Positions 12,101-26,300 of a stretch of DNA of 64,000 nt are shown one piece after another. The DNA comes from Chrysemys picta bellii. Taxonomy: Eukaryota; Chordata; Testudines; Emydidae. Every line of letters starts with the position of its first letter. Position 1 is the first letter of the stretch. The position numbers and the translations under genes were made by a program. The stretch lies in NCBI RefSeq assembly GCF_011386835.1, contig NC_088809.1, positions 19,512,567-19,576,566 of the forward strand. Reading direction: 5' to 3'. A model generated the notes under the pieces. The model made no database searches and was not told where the DNA came from. It saw only the letters and a program-made list of their open reading frames with translations.

Positions 12101-15100
12101 GTGAACACTGTCGGTGTGCATTTCTGTGCCCAAGCGTCTGCTGGCGTCCTGACTTGTGCCTTTGCCAGTTGTCTCTGTGCCCATGCACCGCCCCACCCCC
12201 CGTGATCCTGTCTGGGGGGGACGTGTGCCGCTGGGGCCTCACCTGCTTGCGTTTTTTTTCTGCGATGGAGACTGGCTCCGGCTCCGTGCGGCTCTTTTCT
12301 CCCGGGATCGCGACCGGGATTTGGATGAGGAGTCGATGGAGCTCCAGGAGCTGCTACGGGACAGGCTCTTCCTTCTCTCGGAGTTGTGCCTGGAGTGCTT
12401 GACCGGTGACTGGGAGCAGCTGTTTGGCCTGCCCCGGTGGTGTCTGTCCTTCACCCTGCAAGACCATTGGATCAGACAGCCAGTCACTATCTCAGCCCCA
12501 CTCCCTGTCACCCGCTGGCCTCCACCATGTTTCCAAGGAGACAGGAACACCCCACCCCACTTCCAGTTGAATCCCTTGAGAACAATGCGGTATGGGGCAT
12601 CCAGGATCAACAACAGTTAGGGCCCAATTTTCAGAAGTGCTGGGCACCCATAATGATGTCAATGGGCCCTTTGGGTGTTCTGAAATTCAGGCCATGAACA
12701 TTCAGTGACCTCACACAACTGTGTCAATTAGGGTGCCCATCAATGACTAATGTAGGGCTAATCATAATTCTTCTGCTGCCAAGGCACTCCGTATACCATA
12801 CATAATTAACCTATGGAACTCACTGCCACAAGATAATACTTAGGCCAAGTTTAGCAGGATGCCAAAAAGTCTGAGACAGTCATATGACTAATAGGGACCT
12901 CAACGGTTCCACTAGATGCGACAAATATTTGTGAAAGGGATACAAATCCTCATGCTTCAGGGCATAAGCCTACCACTTACTTTCAGGGGTCAGGAAGAAA
13001 CTTCCCCAAGGAGCAGATTATTCCATTATTGTCCACTAAAGGGTTTCTAGCAGCTTCTTCTGAAGCATCTGGCACCAGCCACTGTGAGGACACAGGACTG
13101 TATGGACCAATGGTCTGATACAGCCTAGTGATACCTGTCTTCCTAGTATTGGGAAACGGAGGCTACAGTGATTTTGGGTTGCCGTGTATCGTGTCTGATC
13201 CTGATTCTCAGGGGATTGCCATGCGCTCCACAAGAAGACCAGGAGAGAAGCAACTGGAAGCAGCTTTTCTCCTCTGGGCATGTTTCCCTGCAAACCTGGA
13301 CTGTGCACACCTGAAATCTGCACCTCTAGGTCTGGCCCTGCTCTGATTCCATTTCCAATCTATTGACAGGGCAGATAAGGGAGGGCCGGTGGGGGTCCCG
13401 CTCACTTGGCCAGTGAATCCCGTGCCATGAAAGCCCGCTATCCAGCGTACATTTCCCCTTCCTTAATGCTCCCACCCAGCTGGAACGATCCGTGGTGTGA
13501 ATACCCTTTGGAGCCGGGTAGCCTGCGCTCACATCTCCCCTTTAGCAGCTCCTCCGCCTAGCGGATGGATCCCCGCAAGCCAGTCCCTCCAGCGCCACGA
13601 TCATTTCCGGCACTCTCCTCTGTGCTGCTTCCAGCCAGTCAGTCAAACTTTGCCCCACGATCGCACCACCGCCATCAGCACGGGCCCTGTTAGCCCAAGG
13701 CCTCTGCTTAATGGGTCTATCTACCCACCCCATGGCATCTCCGCCTCTCGCATGCTATAATGTCTTTACCCGGCTCCTGCGTGGCTGGGCAGGGCTACGA
13801 GCCCCGTTGGGCAGGCAGGGAACTGTGGCCCGGAGAGGTAACGAGACACCCAGGGGAGTGCATGGAGTTTATGGCGGGGCAGGGACTTGAACCCAGCTTT
13901 CCGGGGTGAAACGCCGGGCGACCTCACTGGTGGAGGATCAAGCCCTGCAGGCAGCATCCGGGCTCTGAGCTCTCCAGGGCCCCTCCCTTCATGGCCCCGA
14001 CTCTTACTTTTTCAAGTGCGCCCCGTGGTTCTTCTCCGCCCCCCGCGCCGCCGGGTAGGGGTGCGAGCAGGCCGACCCCTCCGAATCGCTGCTGTAGTCG
14101 GTGTGGCTGAGCGAGTGGGGCGACTCCTTCTGGGCGGAGGCCTTGCCCTTGCTCCTCCCCTTGTGTTTGTGCAGCGACGCGGACCGGGAGCGGCGGCGGT
14201 GGAGGTACTTGTCCCCTCCGGAGCATCGGCCTCCTTTCTCCGGCGACACCGACCGGGGGCTTCTGGGGCCACGTCTGCCACCCCTGGAGCGGGGGGAGGG
14301 CGGCTCGGTCTTGACGTGCCCCCTGGGAGAAGGGGACGTGGAATCCAGCCTCTGATGGGAAGAAAGAAAACAGGGGTGGGGAGGAAAGAAGAGAAGACAG
14401 AAGGGGAGAGAGGTCTTTAAAGGGGAACCCCAAGCCAGAAGTGCAATTCACAACGTCAACGCACATTGCATAAGGCAGGCTACACAGAACTCTACTCTGA
14501 ACCTGCCCTCCTGCTCAGCCTTTCGACCTCAACAATGCAGCTCATGCAAATCTCCGCATGCAAAACACAAAAGAAATCCATAAATCAAAACCTGGGAGAA
14601 GGGAGGGGGACTTCAAATGAAAAACCACCTGAAACGGAGTTTAAAAACCCCCAAAATCCACTGTGTGTAAACACCAAACAAACTAAAACAATAAAATAAG
14701 AGAGAGGTTGGAGGGGGGAAATAAATTGGACACAATGAGGAAAAACCAAACCAAACCGCAATGTTGAAGGAAGTGGGCCTGAGGGGCAGGGATGGAGTGG
14801 AGGGTCTTATATATGGTGTTTGGGTTGAAACAAACCAAGGTGTGAGGAAGACAGCACAGAAAGATGGCGAGGGGTGGGGGCCAGGAGGTAATGGGGGGGA
14901 GGGAGGGGCGGGAAAAACAAAGTATAAAAAAACAAAAAGAAGGAAGAGAAACATTAAAGAAAAAAAACAAAAGAAAAGAAAACTCCACAAATGTCATCAT
15001 TACTGAAATAAACGAATGGTTCTGAACTCTTCCTGGGAAACTGGTTTTATCTGTGATTGCAGAGCCCTGCTGAGTTCCCATCAGCGCTCTACATGGACTC

Positions 15101-18100
15101 CTGCTTTCTGATGCCTTTTTTTTTTTTTTTTTCCTTTTCGTTAAATTCAGATTTTTTTTTTTTTTAAGTCCCTCTTGGTTAACATCCACTTACCAAAAAA
15201 GTGGCATTTCCTCCTTTAGTAGGTAAGGTATGAAGAGAAGGGAAAAGCGGGGCAATATAAGTGCATCATTAGATTCACAAAAATGCAAGAGAGAACGAGA
15301 GAGAGAGAGAGAGAGAAAGAGAGAAAGAAGAGAAATAAAACGAAACAACTCACTTCTCCTAGGCCTCGGAAACATCAACCATGTGAGAAACCAACTCTAG
15401 CTGGATTTGTATTTGCATCAGCCCTGCTTTGTTTGGTAAGCAAGTTCAGCGTAGGAGCACCTTTTTTGGTTGGCTGGACGGCTTTTACTTAAAAAATCGA
15501 GTTCAAAGCCTTTAGTGTCTGCATATTTCAGCCAGCGCCCTGCTACGTAGGCATTCAATAGCATAGTGTCGGCCTGCCAGATCAGCAAAGGCCTCTAAGG
15601 AGTTCTCAAAGACTCTTTAGAGTAGGGCAATGAAATCCCACGGTGTGGATGGGAGCGGGGCAGTAGGGAAGTGGTACCAGCAAGGTTTTTTTTTCCAATG
15701 GTAATATTCCAGAATCTAACCAATGGCCCACGTGGCACAAGAGAGGCCTATGAGAAAGCAGCACAATTGTACATTGACTCTTAACTAGGATATGGTATGA
15801 ACCTGCGTGTTGGCTTGAATCCCACCTGGCATGGAATTACTGTGGCTTGATATGAAATAGACACACACGGATTTGCACATGAAGAACTAACTTCTGGGGC
15901 CTCGCAGTACATCAGCAAAGCGAAAGGGGGGAAATGGGACACTTGCTCCCCGGATTTTAAATCAGTGGACGTAGGAGAAAATGCCGCTGACGCTGCCTGG
16001 AACCGCGGGTGTAGCAGTCTTCTCATTGCGTTCCGACTGGGTGAAGACACCCCCTGGCGACAGAGCTGCGCTGCCCAGTGGGGGCTGACAGCTCAGACAG
16101 TGCGATCAGCCTAGTGCACCCCGCTAAATAAAGTGAATCAACAAACGGTGTCTGTTGTCGTGCTGCCTCCCTGCCCGAGGGGTTCGCTTGCCTATAGGGC
16201 TCAAGTGACAGTGTATAAACATTACCCCTTTGGGGGAGCTCAGCATTATTGGCCCCGTTCCACAGATGGGGAAACTGAGGCACAGAGCGGTTATGCTCAC
16301 TCCCCTAGACCACACTTGAGTGGCTGGCTCTTGGGCTTCTATTTTACCCTGTGCCCATTTGTACAACCCATAGAAGCATCTGATATGCTGACAATGGAAA
16401 CCTAGCAATGGTTCCTTCTAATTATTGTCAGTGCAAACCACCCTGGGAAACAGACAGATATATACTATTTTAAGTCACACAAATGGTCGTATGTTTCACT
16501 GGCATGTATCTTGACCCCACCCAAATACAAGTTAGAGAACCTAGGGCTGATACTGCTTCAAGGGGAACAGGAGCAAACCGTGGGCCATTAAAGTCAACAG
16601 AAAGGCTCCCACTGACTTCAGCGGGTTTCGGATCAGGCTGTATGAGGCTGAGTTTCTCCTGAATCCCTGCAAGCTGTTATAGCCGGGTTCCTATGAGCGG
16701 CCAGAGGCCATTGAAAAGAGTTTGAGCTAATAAACTGGGGCACAAAAAGGGGTCCTAAGTCTACCCTTAACTCTGCCCCACTCTCATGCTTTTCACCTTT
16801 ACTGGATTTTCACCTCCCTGGTGCAATAGTGCGCTCTACCGAGTCACACCTGCTAACACAATTGTTTTAGTCACACATCTTACTTTCATTCTCACCAGTG
16901 CCGCTTGCACGCGTCCTTACAGTTCAGGCTGTTTATCCTTAGCTTCGCTGGGGGCGGGGGGAGAGGGCCGACGAGAATAACGGATCCATTCCCCCGGCTG
17001 CATTCAGACTTGCACTTACCCAAGCTGCCTGTGTGCCTTAATTCTGATCTGGAGCACCGCCTGGGACCCCAAACAGCTCTGCCCAGGCACCTCACAGCGG
17101 ACCTGGATTAGCCCCCCGCTGTTCCAGCCCTGGGACTCCACATCGGTCTATCAACGGCCACAGGATCGTGCACTATGGCAATCCTAGGTCTGGGCTAAGC
17201 AGAGATTGCCAGCTGCAGCGAACAGATTTGGTGCAGTTGCTGGCTAGGGATTAACCCGAGAGTGAAAAGTTCATTGCCAGGTGGGGCAGGACCCAGTCCT
17301 AGCTCCCCGATGGGGAAGACTGCAGCATCCCCCAATCAACGCTAAAGGTGCTTTTCAGCCGCTTCAAAGGGGAACTGGGTTCCTGAGTGGTACCTGGTAG
17401 GCTGCCAGCTCTGGAGACTGACGTCCTCTCTTTACCGACAGATCAGACAAAGCAAGGGAATCGGCCGCACAAGTGTCTCCCACCCCACCTTGGTGTCTCC
17501 GCACGGCTAGGAAGACATTGTGTCCTACAGGGGAGGGTCTGTCTGTGCTGGACTGGCCAGCGCGGGGGGCTTAGTGACGGGAGTTTACTGACCTGGATTC
17601 CAGTGCAGGTGGCACTGACCTGAGACCATTGGAATTCACAGCAGGAAAATGCTCTCTGCCAGTTGGAAACCTGGGGGCCTCAATCTAACTTTAGGCTCCT
17701 AAATCCAAGTGGCCTCCTACTCAGAACTGCTCCCAGTCCCTGGAGGCGATGCCCAGTCCAGGAGCTTGGTGGGTGCACAGCACCTTGGAAAACCAGCCAC
17801 TTTCTTCTAGCTGCCCCAGATTCAGGAAATGGTTCCGATGACTTGCCAAGCGGGTCAAGGTACCCAACCAAGGGGCTTGGTGCTCAACTCCCATTGGATT
17901 CCAATGAGATTTGGGCGACCGCCTAACTCCCTGGGGCTCCTCTGAAAGACCCAGCCTGGATGCTACATTCACAGTTAGGCACGTAAGTGGCCTGATTTTG
18001 AAGACTGCTGAGCAGCGGCCAGTGCGTTCAGTGGGTACGGGACTGGTCCCATACGTGATGACGCGGACTCAGTGTGAACGGAGTCCAATGGCTTGTAATG

Positions 18101-21100
18101 GGGAACTCAGTTTTGCCTCTGAACACTCCCTCTCCTGGTCTCTCTTGCAGTATCAGGGGCAAAGACCCGAGCTTTGAGTTCTGCATCCAGACAGGGCCCC
18201 GGGGCCTTTTCTCTCAGCGTCCTTTGCTGCCTTCTGGCCCATCTCAGCTGACATTAGGGGTAGGATGGGTTACATCGGCCTAGCTGGCTTTCCCTGGGAA
18301 CGCACTGAACACTGCAGGGGAAGGTCATGACACACCATGCAGTCAGACGTGTCAAACCCAGAACAACTGCAAACCGGGCCCAATCACCCAGCGACATGCC
18401 CTTGACTCACCGCATGAGCATTTCCACTCTCGTCTCCTGGCCCAAGGACACCGGCTCCCCTCCCGGCTCAGCTTCTCCTGCCCGGGGGCTTTGTAACATC
18501 CCCACCCCCATGATTTATCCTCCCTCGCCCGCCGCGCCTCAGTCTCACAGCCCAGGGAGGCTTGTTCCTGCATTCCCACCTCGTGTCTACATCTGAGGAT
18601 CCCCCGTGTGCCCCACATCACGGGATCCCCGACCCTATCTCACGTCCTGGGGGGTCCCTGTCCGATGAGTTTCCCTGGCATCTCAGCACCTTCAGACAAG
18701 ACAACAGTAATAACAGTCACAGCAAATCAAAGCTGCGAGCAACGGTCCTGAACTAAGCAACTGACAAGGGCACACAAGTGGCTAAGGGGCTAGCGTTGAG
18801 CCCTGTAACAATCCCCTCGGCTGCACTGGGGAAGCCCACGGCCATTCTCACTGCTGCATTGCTCAGTCGTGTCAGCGAACCTGCCGCACACAGATGGAAA
18901 AGGCACGGCACTCTTACAGGCCTGAGCCCCATTTCACACGTGTTCAGCCTGGAACAAAGGCCTACATTTTTGACAGTGACGGTAATTAACCGATGGAACA
19001 ATTTTCCAAGAGCCCTGGTGGATTCTCCATCACGGACACTTTTTAAATCCAGATGGGATGATTTTCTAAGAGCTCAGCTCTAGGAATTATTTGGGGGCAG
19101 GTCTCTGGCCTGTGCTAGGTGTTAAATCCACCCCTTCACAACCACCACCAGCTCCCCACTGACGGGCGAGGCGCTTAGCTACCGGTGAACACAGCGCATC
19201 CGACATGGAAATCTCTGCTCTAGTCATCTAGTTCAGACCAGGAGGCCGGTTTTTACGGTTAGGCTCCTGAGTTAGGTCACCAGCTTCCACATCTGGGCGG
19301 CCAAATTGGCACGTAGGCTCGGATTTCCAAAGGTGTTTAGGAGTCGCTCTGCTCCGCAGCGCTGTGCCTAAGTGATTTGGGAGCCCGAGGCCCAGATTTT
19401 TAAAGGGATTTGGGTGCCTAATTCCCCCCTAAGCCAGCTAGGCTAGCTGGCGCACCGCCTAAACGTCTGTCAAAAGCTAGAGCCTTTGAGGAGCTGGGCC
19501 GTAGCTCTGTGCTATAGATTTAGCTCTGATCCGAGGACCCGAAGGCTCCATCCTCTCCCCATTCAACGACAAAGTTCCTTTGATTTCAGGATCAGACCTC
19601 AACCGCCCAGCGGGGTGACTTGATTAAGATGCCCGTGTACCATAACAGGCCTGTGCCTCGGTGGGTTGGAATCGGGGCAATTTCTGCTCGTGCGGCCTGG
19701 CTTTCAGGGACTCACGTGGGTAGGGTTTAGATGGGCCATAGGCAGCAGCCGGGGAGAGTGCTAGAACGTACAGCAGCCGCATTGCTCGAGGTTTCCAGCT
19801 GAATTTTGTCTGGGACATCACGGCTCGGTGCCAGGGGTATGCTGGCGGCGTCCCCAGCGCTTGGGATGAGGGGCGTGACCCAGGCAGGACTAAAAAGCTG
19901 CATTGTTAAAGTTCCTCGGTAATTAGCAGGGATGGGAAGCGGAATCTGGGGAAAGCTCGTGAGCGTTAGTGAGGCTCTGGGGAAGATACGCAGGTTGGCA
20001 CTGAAAGTCACCCTGGCTTTAAAATGTACCTGGATGTGGCCAGGCTCCTTTAATCAGTTGCCATGGGGACTAACTCCCCCAGGTTGGGCGGACAAGATCC
20101 GCTGATTCACGCCAATGAGTACATACATCGAAATGACATCCAGTGGCAACAGTGCCCAGGAAGTGGGTGGGAAGACACAGCCCGCTTCATTTCCCTTCCT
20201 AGCACCCTCTCCCTTGGTTCTGCAGTGGTGAGACTGTGCGGCTCTGGCCGGTTACACTCTTGTAACGCTGAAAACGACCGCGCGCTAATTTCGGTTCTTT
20301 TAACCCTTTACCGACACAGGGAGCGAGAGAAACTGCAGATCTGTTTGCTGAGCTAACGCTGCCCTCCAGACTTACCCCTCTCTGTCTAGATCTGTTTCTT
20401 CGCTATCTCTGCTAGCACCATCCGAAAATACTTTGTCAGGAATAAAAGCAAAATTGACCAACATTGTCACGTTCAACCAGAGAAGCTCAAGGGCAACAGT
20501 GAGCGGGCTCCATTTGTGAAGATGACAATGCCTTAGGGGGCTGGAATATCTCTCCCCAGCCCGGCAGACGCCTATTCCCAGGAGGAGTGGTTTCTAGCAG
20601 GCGGTGGGCTACTTACAGTGGTAAGCATGGTGGGTGAAAGTCACCCTCGTGCATCGACGCAGCACAAGGTCTGTGCATGTATTATGTCCCCTTAAGCACT
20701 AATTTTAAGGCCCGGTGCTGGTCCTGTGAATTTCACCCTTGCGCTAAGTTAGCACAGGCAAGCTTTTCAAAAAGGAGCCCCTCACGCGGGGCTCCTGAAG
20801 CCACACTTAGGTACCTGGCTCATTCCCATAGCAGTGACCGGGAGTTCTGGGAGGCTGGTCACTTCTGACAGGCAGCCAGGTGTCGCAGTACCCGTTTGGG
20901 AACCTAGGTGTGTGTCTCCTCCCCACCCCCGCATTTGCATGATCAGGCCCATAATTTACAACACTCTCTCTGCTCTCAATTCAGCAAAGCACCTACGCAC
21001 CTGTATTAAAGTCAGTGGGACATAATCAGGTGCTTAAAGTTACGTATGTGTTTAAGGTTTTTCCATATAGGGACGATTTGCTGAATCAAGACCAAGTCCA

Positions 21101-23356
21101 ACCAAAATTGCTTCTTAGCCTGAACCAGACACCACAAATAGAACAAGAGGCTGATTAGAAGACGGTAAAAAGAACATCTCTATATTGTCTCCCCCTTAAT
21201 GACCTAATGGACTAAACTTCCTAAACTTCCAATAACCCAAGAAATAAGCAGGTTGGAACAATCATTAGAATCGCTGGTCCTTTTTTGTTTTGTTTTGTCT
21301 CTATTTGTCATTAAGTTTGCTTGTCTTGTTACCCAGCCCCTAAAAAAATCACAGAGGAAATCAAATTGACTAGACAGAATTATACCATTTATGGAAACAA
21401 ACACAAAGTTGGAGGGCTAAAACACACAGAAATGCATTCTAACAACGGAACAAGAAAAGGGGCGGGGAGGAAAGGAAAGAAAAAAAGAAAAAAAATTACA
21501 TGGACAGAAAAAAAAAAAAAGTGAAAGAAGAGCATGGCTTTGTAGCTAACCGGGAAAAATAATACAAGTTAAAAAATTATACAGAGCCACCAAAAAGAGA
21601 CAAAATGAAAAGAGAAAAAGAGAGAGCGAGAGAGAGAGAGAGAGAGAAAATAACATTAAATCAAGCTACGGTGCTTTTCAACAGGCTCATCTGCAGAAGT
21701 GAACGTGCAGAGGCGGACAAAATACCTACCTTCTGCTTTGTCAGTGACAGGAATGCAATAATAAAAAAGAAAACAATAAACTCCACATTTGGAGTGCAGA
21801 ATGGGAAAAAGACAATGACTCTTTAGTAATGAGATTTAGACCCCTTTGTGATCAAGTGAGCTTTGCTCTGAACTGGTCTGGCTTGTTGGCATTGGGCTGG
21901 TTTTTACTGATCTTGTTCAGCGGGCGAACGAGGCAGCCGTATTGGGGGTTCGTTTGGTGGGTTAGCCAGCCCTCTAAGTAGCAGCGCTGCTGTTCTGTTT
22001 TAAAGTCTCTAGGTACCATCACAAAGTCCCAAAGAGCATGCAAGGAAAGCAACGGATGAAGGCAGAACATGTCAAGGTTTACTGGGTTATTTGGACACTG
22101 GGGTAGGCTAGGAGTGGCCCACAGGAAAAAAAGAGAGAGATACCAGAGAGTGAGTATGGGAGAGAGAGAGAGAGAGAGAGAAAGAGAGGGAAGGGAAGGG
22201 AAGGCAACAGGAGTGAAAGGATGGGATGAAAATGTGAATGGTCCATTTAAAAGGGAAGTCAACTCCACCTGAACAGTGACAATGTTGTTTGTTTGCCCCC
22301 GACAGGCCAATACTCCTCCCAGGCTAATTTTAGGGGTGGGGTTTGGTGAACACCGTTCAGGAAATGCACTCAGTCAATACAACCTCCCTATTTCCAAGCT
22401 CCCTGACAGTTCTCTGGGGGTTGAAGGACGAGCAATGCTGCCTGGTGGATGATGTAGTAGCAGCCTATGTCAAGCCCCACCCCACCAAAGCACGCCGTGT
22501 GGCCAACTCTTATGATGTTATCTCTTACGTTCTTGGGGGAGGGGGTTTAAAGTTTCCGGTCCCGGAGTCGTGAATCCATGAGACACTCAGCTGTCAGGTT
22601 TTAGCCCCCCGTGACTGTGGGGCAAAGCTTGAAACCGACTTGAAGTCATTTCCAGCATACACAGGGTTTGCAGTTTGGTTCGATGGCTCTCAGCACCCCC
22701 ACTGTACAAATTGTTCCAGCATCAGGGCAAGGACTGTCTTTTTGTTCTGAGTTTGTACAGCCCCTAGCACAATCCATGACTGGGGTTCCAAGGTGCTCCC
22801 ACAATACAAATAAATAAATACATAACCAGACTACTAATAAATCTCGTTACTGACTTTTGTGCCTTGAGAGCAGAACGAAAAGGACATATAGGGGTTTTTT
22901 TGGGAGCGGGTTAGATTTTGAATTTGGAAATAAGCCCAGCGACTTTTCTTATCTGCACAGTTATCTTCCCTTTTAAATTCTCGGTTAAAAATATAGAGAT
23001 GGAAATACAACGTTCAACGGTTGTCAATATTAAGCTAACGCAACTGCTGTTTTTTTTTCCCTTCTCCACATTAACACGCAGCAAAGCAAAAAAATTCTAA
23101 GACGACACAACGACGACAGGAAAAGAAATAGAGAAATATAGAGTTTGCATTTCTGTACGTCACGAAGGGAAAATAAATCAATGATTTTTTAAAAAGGAAA
23201 CTAAACAAGGAAAAAGCACGTTCAGTCACCCTCCTGCCCCCCCCCCCCGCCCCCCAGCCCTGCTTCTGCTGAGCAAGAAATGGAATTGTATATTACCGTT
23301 TTCAAACGGGAGGCTAAAGAAAAACACAGATGGGATTAAAAAGAAAACAAACCAAA

Positions 23357-23397
<41 letters not shown>

Positions 23398-26300
23398 ATT
23401 GCCGGAGAAAAGCACCGCCAGCACTTGTTAACAAAAGGAACTCGTGTTTATTCAGCCGTGACTCTGATATGATGGGGCAGCAACGAAGGGACACAGAGCT
23501 GGTGGGCTCTTTTTTTGGTAATCTCCGCATCGTTATCCAAATGACACGCTCAGCGGCTTGCTAAATCCACACGGGACCTTTGATCCGGGGGCGGGGATTT
23601 CAGGGAAGGGTTCACAAAGACTAAGGACAATCGATAACTCACCATGGGTTTGTGAAGGGGGCTGGGGGTGCTTGTGGGATGGGAAGTAGAATCATAATAA
23701 AAATGAACCATATTAAAAAAAAACCCACAATAGAGAGGAAATCGAAGAGCCGCTACAGGGATTGGACTGAAATCCCTGGGTTGAGCAATATAATTGGTGG
23801 GAATTAGCCTCAAAGGCAGTGGGGATTGGGGGGAGGGAAGGAAAGGAAGGGGAATATGAAAATGTAAAATTTGATTGCCGAAATATACTAAAGCCATAGG
23901 ATTGCATTTGCTTAAGGCCACTATACACCATTCCCCCCCGCCGCCCCCGTGCAAGAAGATCTCCAAAACCCCTCTCATCACATCCTGATTGTTACAGAAC
24001 CAACCCCACTTTGGCCCAAAGCCTAACCAAGTCCAGGCAGAGACACCCGCTGACTTCGACAGACTTTTGATCAGGCAGCATCCTGATACAGGAGGCAAAA
24101 CAGGAGGTGCACCTCTGGTGCAAAGCTTGAAAGCACAGTTCAGAGTTCAAAGGCAGAACACTTCTCCCTGGCTCAGGATGGCTTCCTGAGCGCTCGCCTT
24201 GGGAGGAACCCTCTTGGCCAGAAATCCCTGGAGAAGCCTGTCCTAAAGCAAAGTTCTCCGTTACTAGAGCGGAGTGGGAATGGGGATTTCTGTCCCGGGG
24301 GAATGCCGACACTTCAGCAGTCGTTTTTGTCCTAAATTGGGATAAAAAGCTGAAAAATATTGACATTTTTCCTAGACTGAAACGTTCTGAAAAGTGCCAA
24401 TTTGGAAATGGCGAATGCTTCTGTTTCTGATGGAAATGAAACAATCCGATGTTCCCAAATTGAGAGGTTTCCTTTCCGTTGGTCGAAATGACCCAGAACG
24501 TTTTGTTGTGAGTCAGTTCAACATTAAATGGCATTTCCCTAGTGTGCCGCCTTGGCCCAAGGGAACTGGAGTTTGGCTGTGACATGCCCGTTCGCCTCTA
24601 TGGGCCGGGTTCAATGGCCAGACTACATTTCCCATGATGCAGCACACCATTCAATAAGAAGAGAAACTATGCTACATCATGGAAGACGCAGTCTAGCCAG
24701 GGTGCCTGACCCACAGGAGAGAATGGGCTCTTCAGATACCCTGAACTACAAGTCCCATGAGGCAATGCTGTAGTTTAATGCTGAACGGACTTAAAATGAA
24801 ACATTTTGGATCCGTTCAACAAAGCAGAATCTTTGGGTGAACTAACCCAAAATGAAATATTTTGTTTCCATTTTCCTGATGGAAAAATGGAAATTTTCTT
24901 TCAGAAAGTTTTGATTTTGCGCCAACTACATTTTCCGTCAAAAATCGTTCAAATGGAAAATTTCCAATCAGCTCCCTTCATTACAACCTTCTGCTGAGGG
25001 TGGAGGGGCATTTTTTGTAAGGGGGCGGGGGGTGTTCCTCGCTGATAGGCAATACTGCCAACTAAAATACTCAAAACCCAAGAGTCAGATCCACCTAAAA
25101 TCATGAGATTGGCTTAAAAAGTCATGAGAGTTAAAAAAAAATGTGGTGCTCTTTCTGAAGGAAGGCAGTGTTTCCTAGTGCATAGGGCACGGGACTGGGC
25201 GTCCAGTTCAACTCCTGACTCTGCTGCTCGGGGACCATGGCCAAGTCACTTCCCTGACCCGTGCCTCAGTTTCCCCATCTGTAAAATGGGGATAATGACC
25301 CTGACCACCCTTGTGAAGTGCTTTGAAATCTAAAGATGAGAAGTGCTATACAAGAGCTAGGGATTTTTTTATTAGTCTCTTATCTGAGTTTTTAGATTTC
25401 ACATTTTCAAGCATTTTTCCACAACCAGAAGGGCTAGAAACTTATCAAGAAAAAAAACCAAAGGCGATTCTCTCACAATCACATGACTCCAGGAGGTGGG
25501 GTTTTAAGAAAAACTCCAAATAGCACAAGACCTGCAATAAAATTGTGACAGCTGGCAATTCAGGACAGGCGCATGGAGGGTAGAGCTGGTGGAAGAGCAA
25601 AATCCCTCTTCACGAGCAAAGACTTTTGCAAATAAAAGTGCTGGGCTCTACGTCAGCTCAGTCATTGCTCAAGTATCCAGACGGCTGCAGTGGGATTCCC
25701 AGAATCCTCACAAACAAGCATTTGTCCAAACCGTTGTATGGCGAAGTGCTTTGCTCACTAACTGGCTATTGGTCAACTTCCTATTTAAAGTCAGGAATCA
25801 AACACCACGCCCTGATTCAAATGGACAAGGACGCTAGAGCAGAGCATGTACTTGAAGCAGCTGGCTGGTGAACGTGCTGTGGGATGGACGCTGTCCAGAC
25901 AGCCTATTTGCCAAGTGCTAAGGAACGATGCACCGGAGAGAAATCAGGCAGTGCGAGACATTCGCTGACCAACAAAGGGGGTAGGGGCTCAGGCTTGTGA
26001 AGGGATCTGTGTGGAGAAATTCCTGCTACCCGAATGACACACTCGCCTCTTCCTTTGCAGAGCTGCCAAGCTTTGTGCAATCTCCTCTGTGACATGACCC
26101 TCTTGGGGCACCCCAGTAGTGGGATGGGTGGGGAGAGGCAGCAGCCCGGCCCTGCATCCCCCAGCTGCAGGGTGGATGGGCATAGCCCTGGTCAGCCTGG
26201 AGAAGCCAATAGTGAGCAGGGGGGATGGAAGGAGTCGGGGGTGACTATGGGGGAGGGACACTTCTTTGGGAAGCAGAGAGGCGCAGGTGGGGAGAACCGG

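Larger units (their letters stand above)
11077..12242 (-). other. SRRM3: SRRM3 intron
   Basis: Intron of 1166 bases holding a possible tRNA-like SINE (11225-11300, minus) and a 40-bp tandem array (11931-12043). I see nothing else in it. Confidence 0.75.
12456..14007 (-). other. SRRM3: SRRM3 intron
   Basis: Intron of 1552 bases. It contains a CR1 3' fragment (12785-13140) and a decayed MIR-like SINE (13815-13905). The stretch 13140-13810 shows nothing I recognise. Confidence 0.75.

Noticed and set aside
14012..14281. Arg-rich 89-codon open frame on minus strand (ending [12 protein letters not shown])
   Set aside because: A shifted frame inside the 344-base SRRM3 exon. The adjacent frame gives RS/SP text that joins both neighbouring exons in phase.
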